From: Enoplolaimus lenunculus
Taxonomy: Eukaryota > Nematoda > Enoplea > Enoplida > Thoracostomopsidae
DNA length: 64,000 nucleotides
Direction of reading: 5' to 3'
NCBI GenBank assembly: GCA_030248215.1
Contig: JASANG010000845.1
Location: 124,001 to 188,000 of the forward strand
Shown here: positions 46,582 through 58,740 of the stretch, in pieces
How the letters are laid out: every line of letters starts with the position of its first letter
How positions within the stretch are numbered: position 1 is the stretch's first letter
Position numbers and translations under genes: made by a program
Notes under the pieces: generated by a model
The model's input: the letters and a program-made list of their open reading frames with translations, nothing else
Databases searched by the model: none
What the model was told of the DNA's origin: nothing

Positions 46582-47424
46582 GGCGGTCCAGTACAGCGTT
46601 CTGCCGCACAGCCAAGTATCGGACCGTGGACTGTCTGCTTGCTTTTGCGGCCCGGTCCACCATCCCACTGCCTACATCACTAACTTCAAGCAAGACGATG
46701 CATTAACAGAATGACAGTGTTGGGAATACACTTTCTATCTTCCTTGTGTGCATCTTGTCATACCTGAGCCATCGAAAATTGCGCACACAATTATTTATTT
46801 TAAAGACTGAAATATTTTTAAAATTTCATTTTTAAATCAGCCTATTTTTCTTGCGTTCAACAGACGAAACGGCTTAACTGTGTTAATATTAGATTAACCC
46901 CGACAGTAAAAGGGTTACCTATCACCTTTAAAATTAATGTTTTTTGTTTCTGATTATATTTCTGTAAGTCCTGTATATTTCATCCTGAGTACCAGCGCCA
47001 TTTTGAGTTTATATATTAATTATTCGTGACGGGACATCTATGCAGTTTTAAAGTTTAAAATAATTCATTCGTATAGTCGGTCCCGCAGTTTGTTTTCAGT
47101 ATCTAGAAGCTTCACGCCGCCATTCGCAGTTTGACAAACTGCGTCGAATGGTGTGTAAATTGTTGCAACATTTTTATTTTCGCTTCCGGCGAGAATTGAA
47201 TATATACTAAGAATCGCACTTTTAAAAAATTCAAATTTTTGTGTGAAATTATCAAGTCATATACGCACATATGCAAAAAAATTTGAAAATCTATTCATTT
47301 TTGGGCAAACACCGAGAGGGCAAATATCGTTGAAGACACCAAGATTGTTTCAACTATAATGTCAAAAATAATTAAAATAAGAAATATTTTGTCTCGCATG
47401 TACGCCACTTTTTATTCAAGTTGA

Positions 47425-49190
47425 AAAGCCTATATTTTTTAAATAATTAAATTTAAGATATTCAAATGATACGAATTAACCTCGAACTTCCGCTCCGTTA
47501 TATTTCGTAGACACAAATCGAAATTGGAATTGTTCAGCCCGGCCATTAAATATTTGATCGGCTGCACTGATCGCAGCATCAGGGGGTATCATATCGGAAA
47601 TAAATACAGGGAGGTGAGGGCGAACGAAAAACAGCAGAATCTATTTCGATCATCATTCATTTGAATCTATATTAATTTTGACACAAAAAATGTCAAATAT
47701 TTGTGGCAAGAGATCTTTTTTGTTTAAATTTTCGAAATTAAATTAGTTTTATAAAACGCATAAACGTGGATGAGTTTCATAACAGAAACTACGCTGGATG
47801 GCGATGATTTCGTAATCAATTAATAGGTCAACGCAGTGATTTTTGAGTAATTTTACTGAAGTAGAAGCTGTGTTATATTTCATATTTAAACCGTTGTTTA
47901 AATTTTAATTAAATGGTATATTTTAAAGAAGACCTCGTTTGTTTCGCAGTGGGAGCACTAAACTGACGTGTAAAATCGTTCGATTAACCCTTGAGATTCG
48001 TTGACTTTTTTTAATGTTGATTTAACTTAGGACTCCAGATGTCGGAATGCGATATTGCTAGAAAAATATGTGATCAAATTTGAAAATTTATATTTTTTGA
48101 TTCACAACTATTGTATCAGCGTAGAGACTGAGGAGTTTAAGCCATTTGCAAAGGGAATAATGAAACAGACCGTTTTAAAGGGCTTCCTTAGGGAAAAACC
48201 AATTGTGTTGTGCAAATTTGAGTGTAACTTCCAAAACATCAACTACTAACTTGTATCGTTGAACGAAAATTTGAATACTTTGTTGCTAAATAAGTTTACT
48301 AGAAACATTTGTCAGGGATAATAGCATAGGTTGCGAGCTGTAACGAAATGATCGGTTAACAGACATTGGTTGAATTTTATAACCTGGATAAGAGCATGTT
48401 TTCTTATGCCACCGAAAATTTCAGGGATATACTATTTCTTTTCTGCTGTAGGCTTTCTGAGTAGAATAATTTGAGTACGCTGTTCTTAGCTGGAATCGAC
48501 TCGGCACACGGTTACTTGTTTAAAGAAACGATATTTTTAGAAGGGGGCAGAGCAATATATATCAGTGTAAAAAACTAACAAGCGAAGCGAGCGGGAAGCC
48601 GAGCGCCATTCTAGTACTGATCCTTAACACAGAATCTTCGTTTGTGGCGAGCTTAGACCATGGTGGCCCCCGTGCATCCGGCAGTGCTGAAACGGTATAA
48701 TCAAGGTTGAAACAGTTAAATAAACGTGAATTTTAACACAATTTCTACTTCAATTAAACTGCACACAAATCACTGCGCTGACCTATTAATTGATTACGAA
48801 TCCATCGTCATCCAGCACAGTTTCTGTGTTGAAATTCACTACGTTTATGCGTTTGATAAAACTGATTTAATTTCAAAACTTTAAACAAAAAATATCTTTT
48901 GTCACGAACATTTGACATTTTGATGTGACAAAATTAATATTAATTCAAATGAGTGATGAGCGAAATAGATTCTTCTGTTTTTGTTACCACTCGCCTCCCT
49001 TTATTTATTTCTGAAATGATACCCCCTGAAGCTTCAATCAGGGTTGCCGTTCAGAAATTTAATAGCCGGGCTGAACGATTCCAACGTTGATTCGTTTCTA
49101 CAGAAACACAATGGAGCAAAGTTCGAGGTTAATTCGTATCTTAAATATCTTAAATTTTATTTTGAAAATATACCATTTTAAATATAAGAT
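47425..49190. mobile_element. Large foldback element with arms of at least 450 bp
   Basis: The left arm (about 47425-47910) and right arm (about 48690-49190) are reverse complements of each other with moderate divergence. Paired landmarks include ATACGAATTAACCTCGAACT (47470) against AGTTCGAGGTTAATTCGTAT (right), ACAAAAAATGTCAAATATTTG against CGAACATTTGACATTTTG, and GTCAACGCAGTGATTT against AAATCACTGCGCTGAC. The spacer of about 780 bp includes a fragment (near 48580-48690) of another repeat. No transposase was recognised. Confidence 0.8.
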
Positions 49191-49563
49191 ACTTGAGAAA
49201 TAACGCAAACTGAAAAACAGAATGTTTTCGATCATTTCTAGTTAGTTTATAGTTTGTTTCACAGCAAAGTTAGGAAATTCTGTTTTTGCAATGCCAATTG
49301 TAGAATGTTATTTACCTCGCAAATATTCCTGGTGTTCGCACAAACCCGTGTGGTTTCAGGGATTGCCATGCCTTTGGAATATTTGGTTCCAAGAAAATTT
49401 TTTTGGTTCCGTTTAGAAATTATATGAAATCCAAGCGTGCCCCAACTTGAATTTTATGTCCCGTAATATGTTTTGCTTTCTACTGGTCGGACGAAGTGCC
49501 AACTGAACGTTCAAAACTCGAGTTAACGATTTATCGCATGAATGTTTTTGAGTTCGCCTGTTC

Positions 49564-50223
49564 CGGGGTTCACGTTATAATTGGGACAGTCTTGAACACG
49601 TTTTGTCCCTATGACTGTAGCTGGTAACATTTTGTCTGACCGTTTATCCGCTATCAGATTCAAAAAATTTGAATTGTCTGATATTCTGATGTGACATCTA
49701 CTGTTTGTACTGCAATATATGATATTCCAAATATTGTCTGCGAGTATCATATATGTTTGAAAATGTCTGCAAAGTTGTGGTAAACTAGCTTGATTGTCCT
49801 GTAGAATGTCATATGATACTAAAATTTGAAATTTGAATTATTTGTACTTAGGAATATTTTTTGGAAAAATTCAGCGCGGAACAGAAACGTAGAAGTGAAT
49901 TCAAATTGCAAAATCATTTAATGCTGCATTATCTAACTTTTTACTGTTTTATAGCGCGCACAAATTCCATTGTCCTGTATAAATATCTTATGATATTTAG
50001 TAGAATTTTGGAATATCATATGATATTCACGTAAGTGTCTTGTAGTATCATATGACAAATGATATACGATGATCGCCTGAGATCGTGATTTGTAAGTCAA
50101 TATCATGTGACATTCACATTATGTCTACATAACCGCTATTCAGATCACGAAATTTTATGTTGACGTCGAATTAACTTGGACAAAACGTGTTCCAAGCTCG
50201 TCCAGTTATAACGTGAACGCCGC
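49564..50223. mobile_element. Inverted-repeat element with ATATCATATGATAT palindromes
   Basis: Arms of about 45 bp: left GGTTCACGTTATAATTGGG...ACACGTTTTGTCC and right GGACAAAACGTGTTCC...TTATAACGTGAACG. The interior has repeated ATCATATGAT and CATATGATATT palindromes near 49805, 50020 and 50055. About 660 bp, no coding capacity recognised. Confidence 0.7.
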
Positions 50224-50239
50224 ATGTACTCTACCTTCA

Positions 50240-50310
50240 AACTGGAATTGTAACCCCAACCAGGCTCTCCTATGGAAGGCGTGAACCATCACCACTTAGC
50301 TATAGGAAAT
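50240..50310 (-). pseudogene. tRNA-like (Gly-TCC-like) pseudogene or SINE head
   Basis: On the minus strand TAGCTAAGTGGTGATGG resembles an A box, CGCCTTCCATAGG sits where a TCC anticodon loop would be, and GGGTTACAATTCC resembles a B box. The acceptor stem does not close cleanly, so it is not called a working tRNA. Confidence 0.35.
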
Positions 50311-50523
50311 TGATGTTCGAGCATCACTTCAAGACTGTCCCTGTGCGTTTAGTATTATAATCCTAAATTCAAAATCTTTAGCTTTTTTACAGGGAACTTT
50401 TTACTAAGCTGTACTTATCACAGATAACTACTATGTGTCGGGATATGTGTACGAGTGTATAAAAACGCATAGATTGTCGTACATGTGCAGTCAAATATAG
50501 CGGAATATGACCTTGTTGCAATC

Positions 50524-50594
50524 GACCACATGGCGTAGCGGTAGCATACATGATCCAAATGCAAGAGGGACGAAGTTGAATTCTTGATGTGGTT
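50524..50594 (+). pseudogene. tRNA-like (Trp-like) pseudogene or SINE head
   Basis: GACCACATGGCGTAGCGGTA opens the region and TGTGGTT closes it, giving a 7-bp acceptor stem with one G-T pair. TGGCGTAGCGGTAGC fits an A box and AGTTGAATTC fits a B box. TCCA sits at the anticodon, as in tRNA-Trp (CCA). The D, anticodon and T stems are poorly paired, so it is probably decayed or a SINE head. Confidence 0.35.
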
Positions 50595-50953
50595 TTTTAC
50601 TTTGGGCAAAATTACGAACAGGGGTCGTGCAGACAGTGCAGTTCCCACACTATGTAACGTATCTAGGTTAAGATTTTATTGTAGCTCAACTGAAATATTT
50701 GCGTAGTAAATTTTTTGACACACAAGTTCAACTCGAGTAGCACAGTTCTACAAACTTCAGTCGTTTTTCGAAAATAAGAATAAACTTTTTGAAAATTTAC
50801 GAAATCCGAGCGTCGGCCTTTTTACGAGTTTGAACTCTCTGGAAGCAATTATTTTGTTGTGAAATGTATAACAAAATTTAAAGCTGTCCTAGCTAAAACA
50901 GCAAAATCGAATCTGCATATATAAACTATATAAATAACTATATGCATATACAT

Positions 50954-51125
50954 CACGGTGCGACCGGATATCCGGCTCCGGTAAAAAGTTAACATCCGGC
51001 TCCGATATTTAAATTTGCCGGATATTATTGCTAAAAACTTCAAACAATTTGTACCATCTTTCTTATTTATACCAAGTACCATCGAACTGATTGACTTAGT
51101 TTTATATCTGAAAACCAAATATAGA
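50954..51125. mobile_element. hAT-2 left end (element apparently split by later insertions)
   Basis: CACGGTGCGACCGGATATCC matches the hAT-2 terminus and is followed by CATCCGGCTCCG and GCCGGATATTATTGC. The only matching right end nearby is at 53385-53466, 2.3 kb away, so intervening DNA may have inserted later (inference). Confidence 0.6.
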
Positions 51126-51134
51126 TGACAAGTG

Positions 51135-51260
51135 TTATTCTAGGGGCGCAACAGACTATCTCAGCGCATATCTATTATTTCTAAGGGTAAGCCTAAACTT
51201 CAGCATAAAAATGTGTCTATAACTAAGCATAAGCCTAAGCAAAAATAACAGCCTTAATCA
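51135..51260 (-). mobile_element. Telomere-hexamer MITE, partial, inverted
   Basis: CTAGGGGCGCAACAGACTAT, GGGTAAGCCTAAACTTCAGC and AAGCATAAGCCTAAGCAAAA follow the family order on the minus strand. The right part is lost. Confidence 0.6.
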
Positions 51261-51479
51261 GAGCCAGGTATACGCGGACACTGGTCATGAAAAGTCTCGG
51301 TCTCAGTCCACTTTTGGTCATAACCGAAAAAATAAAGTTTTCAAAATAAATTAGTTCTATTATTTGTCGTAGTTATTTTTGTGTATTTTCGTAGCTTTTG
51401 AGTGTTTTCTGAAGATCTGCTAATAATTAATGCGTAAAATTTATATATTAAGCGAATTTTCTTCATCAGGCATTGCTTG

Positions 51480-52670
51480 CTTCAACAATGATAACTTCTG
51501 CTTTTTACAGGTCTACTAGCATTTGCTGAATCTTCGACTTCTAGTGTCAGACTGAGACTCCCATCCCTGACCTTAGCGACATCGGTTTTATTGTATCAAC
51601 AGAAAACAGGATGCCCTTAATAGGAACATGGGCCAAACGAATGCCTATTGCAACTGAACGGAACGCTATAAGGTTGGGACCCTGCAACTAAGCATAAGCC
51701 ACCTATCCTTGGCGATCCCAATCTTATAGCAGTACGATGATAACCTGCAGAATCAGCTTAGCTACGCTGGCTTAGCCGTGTTCGGGATAGGAATTCCGCG
51801 CCCAGACCTAGAGTGCCCCTACAGTCCATACGCATTATCACCGGCCCCGTTGATTGCTTTAATGAAGCAATCAAATCAACGTCTGACCGGCTATTAGCCG
51901 GCCAGCCGAACCACGGCTGGACTTTTCAGCCGCAACGTTCGGGGCTAGGAGACTCATATCCTCGCGCATTCCCGCCCCCAGATAAAATTTCTGACCACCG
52001 TGGTGAAACTAGCTCGACCATCCGGTGGGCAGGCAAAATTCGGAGTGCGGGGAAAACAAATTCTTGGTAAAAAGGATTTGGTCAAAAAGGAAAAAGAAAA
52101 TTGGGGACCCGCACCGCCTATTGTTAAGGCTGTAGGAATTTTTGCTATTCACGATAACCATTTAATACTCAGGGCCCAAAAATCAACCGGAAAAAGAAAA
52201 AGGAAAAAGGAAAAACAAAAACATCCATCCCCAGTCCGGACAACGATAACAAATTCTGACCCAGGCTTGCTCGGTCGCGAATCGCGCAAGTCCAGGTCGG
52301 ACATAACAAAAACAACCCCGTCCTGCGGGGATCCAACAAAAACAACGGCTAGCCAGTCGGGTAAAAACAAGAATCTCACCATCATCTCTGCAACCAAATA
52401 TTTAGGAGCTCCCAGAAAATGTGTGGGTTTACCCTATGTAAACTCGACACCTATATTTTATTATTGAAAAACAATACTATTGAACAGGTTAAATTTTTGG
52501 CTCGTTCCCTGGTACCGCTGACACCTCCGGCCACCGGTACGCGAGAGAACATTTTGCGAAATTCAAAATTTACCGTAGCCGACTTCTTTCTTGAAGCCGG
52601 CTACTCCTATGAAAAGAACAAACAAAGAACGTGAAAGCAACACTGGTAGGCATCAGTATAAGTTGATGTG
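51480..52670 (+). other. GC-richer unclassified block, possibly an old retroelement fragment
   Basis: Composition is distinctly GC-richer than the flanks. It carries strong short hairpins (GATTGC/GCAATC near 51850-51875, CCGGCTATTAGCCGG at about 51889, GGCCAGCCGAACCACGGCTGG at about 51900) and overlapping Lys/Thr/Pro-rich open frames with no recognised domain. It looks like a broken, single-copy fossil. Family not assigned. Confidence 0.35.
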
Positions 52671-53384
52671 CCATACTGGCAATGTGACGATAGAAGATGC
52701 AAACTGAATGCCTGAGGAGAATGATTTGAAGCCGTTTATATAGGTGTGATTCGGGCTACACCTATTTTGCATAAATTTGCATAAAATTCGGTGAAATTTG
52801 TAAATTTAATGAATTTTCTGAAAACCGGCAAGCGGTTTGCGTAGGGCGCAAACCAACAAAAGTACCAAGAGAAATAACAACAACATCAAAAACAAAAACA
52901 ACAACAACTTGCGCAACACAGTAAATACTGTGAAGAAAGAAAAGGGAGAAACCAAGCCAAAACGGCGATTTCGGGGAATCAAAAGTAAAGTCTAATAAGA
53001 AGTTCCCGTGCGGTTTGTAGTTTCAGCTCCCAGGGATATTCGAGGTTCTAAAAATTAGAAACCGCTTGTGCGCCTGAGAATCGCCATACCCCGAGGCCGC
53101 ATAGCGCGACCAAGACGCAGGCAATGCCCGTACCGCGCTTGATAACAAAATTCTCGCGGTTTCAACCCTGGCGCACACATTTTGCGCCTTGCGGGTTGCA
53201 TTTGAAAAATAACCTGGCGAGCTTTAAGTGCACGTGCCCAGTACAATAGAATCGTTCTTAAAGTATTAAAAATGCATCGGCGTGAGATGTTAAACTTTGT
53301 CACGTGAACACTTTGGGATCCTTACGCCACGAAAGAAAGAATTGCAAGCTACGTTCTAATATTTGAATGCAATGTAGTATTATA

Positions 53385-53466
53385 TTTCAGTCCACTATCC
53401 GGCTCTGGCCGGATATCAGATAATCCGGCTGCAGCTCGTCAGTTTCTGGTATCCGATCGCACCCTG
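53385..53466. mobile_element. hAT-2 right end
   Basis: TATCCGGCTCTGGCCGGATA, then TATCCGATCGCACCCTG, the expected right terminus. It pairs with the left end at 50954. The flanks sit in ATACAT-rich sequence, so a target duplication cannot be judged. Confidence 0.6.
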
Positions 53467-53576
53467 ATACATACATATATATCATATGCAATGTCATTTT
53501 GAGTTTGTATTAGTTTAACACAAAAGAATGGGTCTCTACTGTCAAATTCAGCCATTGTATTCCAAGCTGTAGACCT

Positions 53577-53735
53577 CAGTGGCGTACCCGCAAAAAACCT
53601 TGCCAGCGATGCGAGAGACAGTCAACACAGGTTAAGCATAAAATCTTAAAACAGAATATTGGTTTGTGATTCCTTGGGTGAGGCGCGATCCGGGTTCCAA
53701 TCTGTAGGATCTGTCAGTGCTGGATAGTGGCAACA
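53577..53735. mobile_element. CAGTGGCG-terminus element, diverged copy
   Basis: CTCAGTGGCGTACCCGC, then GCCAGCGATGCGAGAGACAG parallels CAACGAAGCGAGAGAGAAGC at 5950 and AAGCGAAGCGAGCGGGAAGC near 48585. The right end is weak. Confidence 0.4.
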
Positions 53736-55582
53736 CTTTTTTTCACTGATTATAATTATATCAAAAGTCGATCATGACTCTTGTCAAGAATAGCAAGACG
53801 TTTGAAACGTAGAATATGCATGGTGTAAATATATAAGCGGGCAACAATACAATATTTGAGTATTTCAGCATCTGAAATTGAGAGAATCGTTCAACTGTAC
53901 CGCCGTAAAAAGAGAAGCAGGCCAGAAACGCAACTTGTGCTGGGACTGGGTACATCCTTTGCTACACAAAATACACCGAGTTACCGATTCTTTTTGAAAT
54001 TATCTACACTTAATTATATATCAACAGTTTCGCATGCTTAAAATCAACGTCTGCCGAGTCTGTAGATGCACAAGTTCTCAGGATGTTGTTTAAAATAAAA
54101 TATGTGTCAGTTTATAACGCATCAAGAATAGTTTTTTCGGCTATAATTTATTTTCTCAGTCGAAGCTTAGTGTTCGACATTATACACAATTTCAAAAACT
54201 TACTCAAATAACCCGATTAATATCACTTGACGTCATCAAAATTGCGTCAAATTTCACAGTTTCTCAAACGCTTGAGCGTGTGAAAAAAATTGCAAATCAT
54301 GACATTAACACCTGCACCGTTGTTTTTTTTTTGCTAAATTTGTTTCTCAAACTTTGCAACAACCTCGAGAAGTAAATGTGGTTTAAATCATTTCGAGATA
54401 CGCTGTCATTTAAAATAAATTGTACTGGGGCTAACATAATGAAGCCTTAGATTATTACCATTTAAGTTTTTGTTATTTAGAGCCGTTAATATTAGTAGAT
54501 CTATAGCATCCGATACGGTATTGAAACAAACTATTCAGCACTTCTATGTTTTTCAAACATACACCCCACCGGTAAAATTCAAACCTCAAATACTTAACTT
54601 TGATAAAATTTTTTATGGCAAATCATGGTATTTACCTTACGCCCTGGTACTCCATCTCAAATTTGTTGCAAATGATTGCAGTTTGATTGTACAGTTATTC
54701 TTATTCTACGGCTATATTGGCGGCAACCATTTACGCAGAATAGACTGTCTGTAAACGAGGGATATTTTTCAAAATTTTGATGGGAACTTGAAGTGTGACC
54801 TTTAATGGCATTGAGTCGATTTTTGATTTATGCTGATTTTGACTTAGGTTAAGAAAAACAAATAACTTTACGTGTGGTGGAGATGTCGGCTGTCTCATTG
54901 TATCACTAGCAGCTTTGCAAACTTGATCAACCGTTGATTATTTGGCAAAAATTATAACGCCGATTGAAAACCTCCGACTTTAACAAGTGAAACCTAGAAA
55001 CAAAATTTGAGCGAAATGTTGACCTAATTAGCACTTATCTCCAGTTAGTAATAGGTTTTTAAACTAACCAACTGCTGCAATTTCAATTCTCAAGTGCTGA
55101 ATTTCAAACCTCGCCATTTCTGGTTCGAACGTTAGAAGACCTATCACCAACTAGTAATAGGTGCTACACACATTTAAGAATACGAGCTCTTGACTCTACA
55201 ATTAATGTATTTATTCTTAAACTTGCGTGACAATTCATCTGTCACGGATTAATCCACCTCTACGTTGATTACGTAATCCACAGCTGCCGCAGTTCGCCGC
55301 AGGTCGTTTGTTTTAAAACCCATTACTTTACATGCAAATCGGAAATATTTCTTTAGATCTTGCAACGTATTTATTCGGCGATTGCTGTTTGCAAATATGG
55401 TTACAACCTTTGAATCATAAGACTTATTATATTTCAATGCTCAATAATGTCATTTGTATATCATGCATTCGTACTGCAAACTGTACTGCTCGGAGTCAGT
55501 TCGTTATTGTCGATGAGTGATTTTCACAAGACTAATGGTAAGCATAAACGCTATGGCACCCGATGTACATTTTAAAAATTTT

Positions 55583-55787
55583 GACCCATGTTACATTGAG
55601 AGGCGCATTTACCGTTGTTCCACGGTACTGCAATAGAGTTAGCTTAAGCGTTATTAGTCTTGTTTTGCTCATGTTTATGCTTACGTTTGGTCTAGGCATA
55701 GCTAAATTCTTAACCTTATGCTCAGGTTTAGGGTTTAGTTAAGCAATATGTTTATACTACTGCTTTGCAACTCAAAACAATATGGGC
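55583..55787 (+). mobile_element. Telomere-hexamer MITE with target duplication
   Basis: Runs from GACCCATGTTACATTGAG to CAATATGGGC. Flanks AAAATTTT (55575-55582) and TAAATTTT (55788-55795), 7 of 8. The core is diverged (TTTATGCTTACGTTTGG, GCTCAGGTTTAGGGTTTAG). Confidence 0.7.
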
Positions 55788-56013
55788 TAAATTTTTAATG
55801 TCATCCATCGCCTATATACCCGTTCATCAGCGTACAGTATGGTATGTGGATTACTCGTGTAAAACACAGCACGGTGACGAACGGTGATAGACGACCGCAT
55901 GACAAGTATAGGGCCACTGTTACTCTTACTCCAGCAGGAGCCATTTCTCTGGTGCCGGTAAAGCTGCATTCAGAGGGTAGTCATGCAGAACACATAACCG
56001 GCTAAGAAAGTCT

Positions 56014-56145
56014 GGCCAAATGTACACAACAGGGCCATAACAGTAGTATAAGCATATTCATAAGCCTAAACAGTAGCAAAATTATTCTTTACTGCTAAAG
56101 CTACACAACTGCAGTCCGGCAGAAAAATTTCTGTTCACATGGACC
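56014..56145 (-). mobile_element. Telomere-hexamer MITE, short inverted copy
   Basis: GGCCAAATGTACACAACAGG, CAGTAGTATAAGCATATTC, CATAAGCCTAAACAG, and CACATGGACC at the far end. Flanks GAAAGTCT and GAAAATTA match at 5 of 8 only. Confidence 0.6.
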
Positions 56146-56460
56146 GAAAATTACACAGCTTTTGACATCAATTCTTGAATTAAAAAGTAAAATTTCACCT
56201 TACAAAAGTTATAACGCAGCATATTACATGATTATTTTTAAAATTTAATCGGTGTCACTCACTTGAGCTGCTCATCATAACATGAGAACTTTGGTGCCGG
56301 TAATTCCAATTAGGTTTAGCACTGTTTCAATTGCAAGTACAATTTCCTTGGAATAGTTAAATATTAATTGTCATTTGCAACAATATATACAATTATATAA
56401 AAATGTTTTGGCAAATCTTAAAATTTTACAAGCTATGATCCTGTCTTTTAAACGTTTCAG

Positions 56461-57555
56461 GTACAACAGCAAGCGGACCTAGTCAAAAAGCTCGAGTTAC
56501 TGCTGAGTCTAAACGTCCTGAATTTAGACTAGGAGCCGGTAAACGGCCATATCCGTTTCGTAAATTTGATCTTGGAAAACCTACGTCTACCAACACTTCA
56601 TCTTACGCTATTCCTATAATCCTAAAACAGCAATGGCCAAAGTATGATTCAAAAAATTCACACACTTTTCAAAGCCGGCTAAGTAGAAACAGGTTGCAAA
56701 GAAGCAAAAAGACTAAAAATCGTCGCGTTTTAGCACAAGACTCTAGTCAAACGGCTAAATCCGCAAAGTCTAATGTAATTTCGTTAGCGAACTACGACAT
56801 AATCAGACCATCGGCGCCCCAGTTCCATAGCCGAAGCCGCCCCTTGCGCCCTCGAATTCAGTATGGACAACAGCGATACAACTTGCGCGAAAGCGAACCT
56901 CGCTCAAAAAACCTAAAACCAAAAATTAACCGAAAACAATTAAATTTCGACGTTCAAACTCCGCATCAAAGTCCGTTGATTCAACACGCGTTTGGACATC
57001 CTACCACAAAGCCGCTATCTCCACGGGTTGCCGAGTTTACTGGACCCCGGTATAGTTTTTTGAGTAAAATCCCCGACCGCAGGGCGCCTTTGAGACGGTT
57101 TCTACCGAAGGACCAAACCTTGTCTCCGGGTGCTTTTAGTCCCAGCGACAAACATTTATCTGGATCCGGTTTGACTGAAACAGCGATTGATCAACGAACC
57201 AGAGCGTGGGCTGAAAAGAAAGCAACTACTTCGACAAAGGGTGGCTTAGTTGCAAATCCTGAAGTTGTCCGAGGGACTTTCAAGTTGCGGCCACCCCTGA
57301 ATCGCGCTGTTAATTATTTAGACCGCGATTTGAGTCTGTTACGATCAAATAGCGGCGAACAAGGACAATTGCGTTCTCAGAATTTTCAGCAACCTTGGAA
57401 TAGGCAATATCATCATTATCAAAAGCAGTGGCAACACCAACAAAAACAACAACAACGACAACAACAGCAACAACAGCAACAACAGCAACAACAACAAAAA
57501 CAACAACAACAACAAAAACAACAAAAACTACAACAACAACAACAACAACAACAGC

Positions 57556-57610
<55 letters not shown>

Positions 57611-58740
57611 GCAACAACAACAGCACAAAAAACAGAAACAAATACAAAAACTAAACGATATGCGATTTCGGCAATTGCTCGAAGCTCGGCAGCATGAATT
57701 ACAACAACGAACACAACGTAATAAAGTAGTTAAGCCGCAGGCGGCAGCACTTTCAAGCAGAACTCTTTATACGAAAAGCAACGCCCCTAACAGCCCCGCC
57801 CTAGGCTTCAGCTTTGACCCTAACATAATCAAAGCTACGTTTCCTGAGCCTTCAGTACCCAAGACAGTATTAAAAGGCCGAAATAACAAAGGGACAACAA
57901 AATCTCGAAAAGCAAACATCAACCAGGAACAACTATTATACAACGCTGAATCAAATTTATACTCAAAATCTCGCTATTCTAGCGAGCAACCGTATTCACG
58001 TAATGCTCCCGCCGTTCAGCGACTTAAATTTCAAGCCGAATCAAACTTTAATTCTAATGCCCCGCAAACCCTACAGGGACCATATAGCAAAGCAGTTTCC
58101 ATCCCCGAATTATATAGTAGCCCAATTTCCACCAAGGAACTATATAACAAGCAAACCAATGGACAGCATTCTAAGCAAATTTCCACCCAGCGGCATAAAA
58201 TTTCTTCTTCTACCAGCACCCATAGCGACAACTACGGATCCACTATTCAAACTGGAGCTCAACTCCTGACTCCGTTTAAATCTACTGGATATGCCGGATC
58301 TTTGGTACCTTCCCAATCCTACAACTCTGAGTCTAGCCATCATTCATATATCTCAGGGGCTAATCCGGGGTCTTCTTACCGTCTTCCTTATGTTCCTACA
58401 TCTTACTTTAAACATTTCGATATATCTCGTTGCTTTGTTCGCTACTCGGATCATAATTTAGCTAATCGGATGCCGTTTGAACAATTCTCCAGCGCTACCG
58501 CCACGTTAGAACGTTGCCTGATCTTGTGTATTCGGAAAAGTAACGCTTGTAAATCAATTGTTTACGAGCCGAAACGTCAACAATGCCAGCTCTATAACGT
58601 TGGACCGATTAATCCTGCATTGAAAATGAAAACAATCACTTGGTATTGGTTGTTTGTTGATCAAACTACGGCTGGCAATGCGCCAATGCTTGCAACCGCA
58701 GCTGGAGTTGATTATTATCGAAAACGACGCTGGTGTGAAG
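56461..58740 (+). CDS. PAN gene large exon: disordered region and first PAN module
   Basis: Acceptor AAACGTTTCAG; donor TGTGAAG|GTATGA. The frame is open for 760 codons and enters in phase 1 from an unseen upstream exon. It is low-complexity until about 58400. The first PAN module starts with the Cys codon at 58431 and ends near 58610, followed by a conserved-looking Trp-rich stretch and WCE. The open frame continues past the donor to 58817, but the splice is supported by phase agreement with the next exon. Confidence 0.82.

Larger units (their letters stand above)
34644..56460. other. Long repeat-dominated region between the lustrin-like and PAN genes
   Basis: About 22 kb without a supported coding exon. 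The right part must contain the first exon(s) and promoter of the PAN-domain gene, because the exon at 56461 starts in phase 1 with no initiator. The bulk is MITEs, foldbacks, microsatellites and one GC-richer block (51480-52670), listed separately. Open frames here are short, frequently overlap repeats and show no recognisable domain. Confidence 0.55.

Noticed and set aside
54470-54754. 94-residue open frame upstream of the PAN gene
   Set aside because: No Cys pattern or signal peptide and no in-phase splice link to 56461 could be shown. It could be a missed exon but is not supported.
57310-57714. Long minus-strand open frames of almost pure Val or Cys, and a plus-strand poly-Thr frame
   Set aside because: They are other-frame readings of the CAA/CAG tract. 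The Gln frame is part of a 760-codon exon with domain and splice support.
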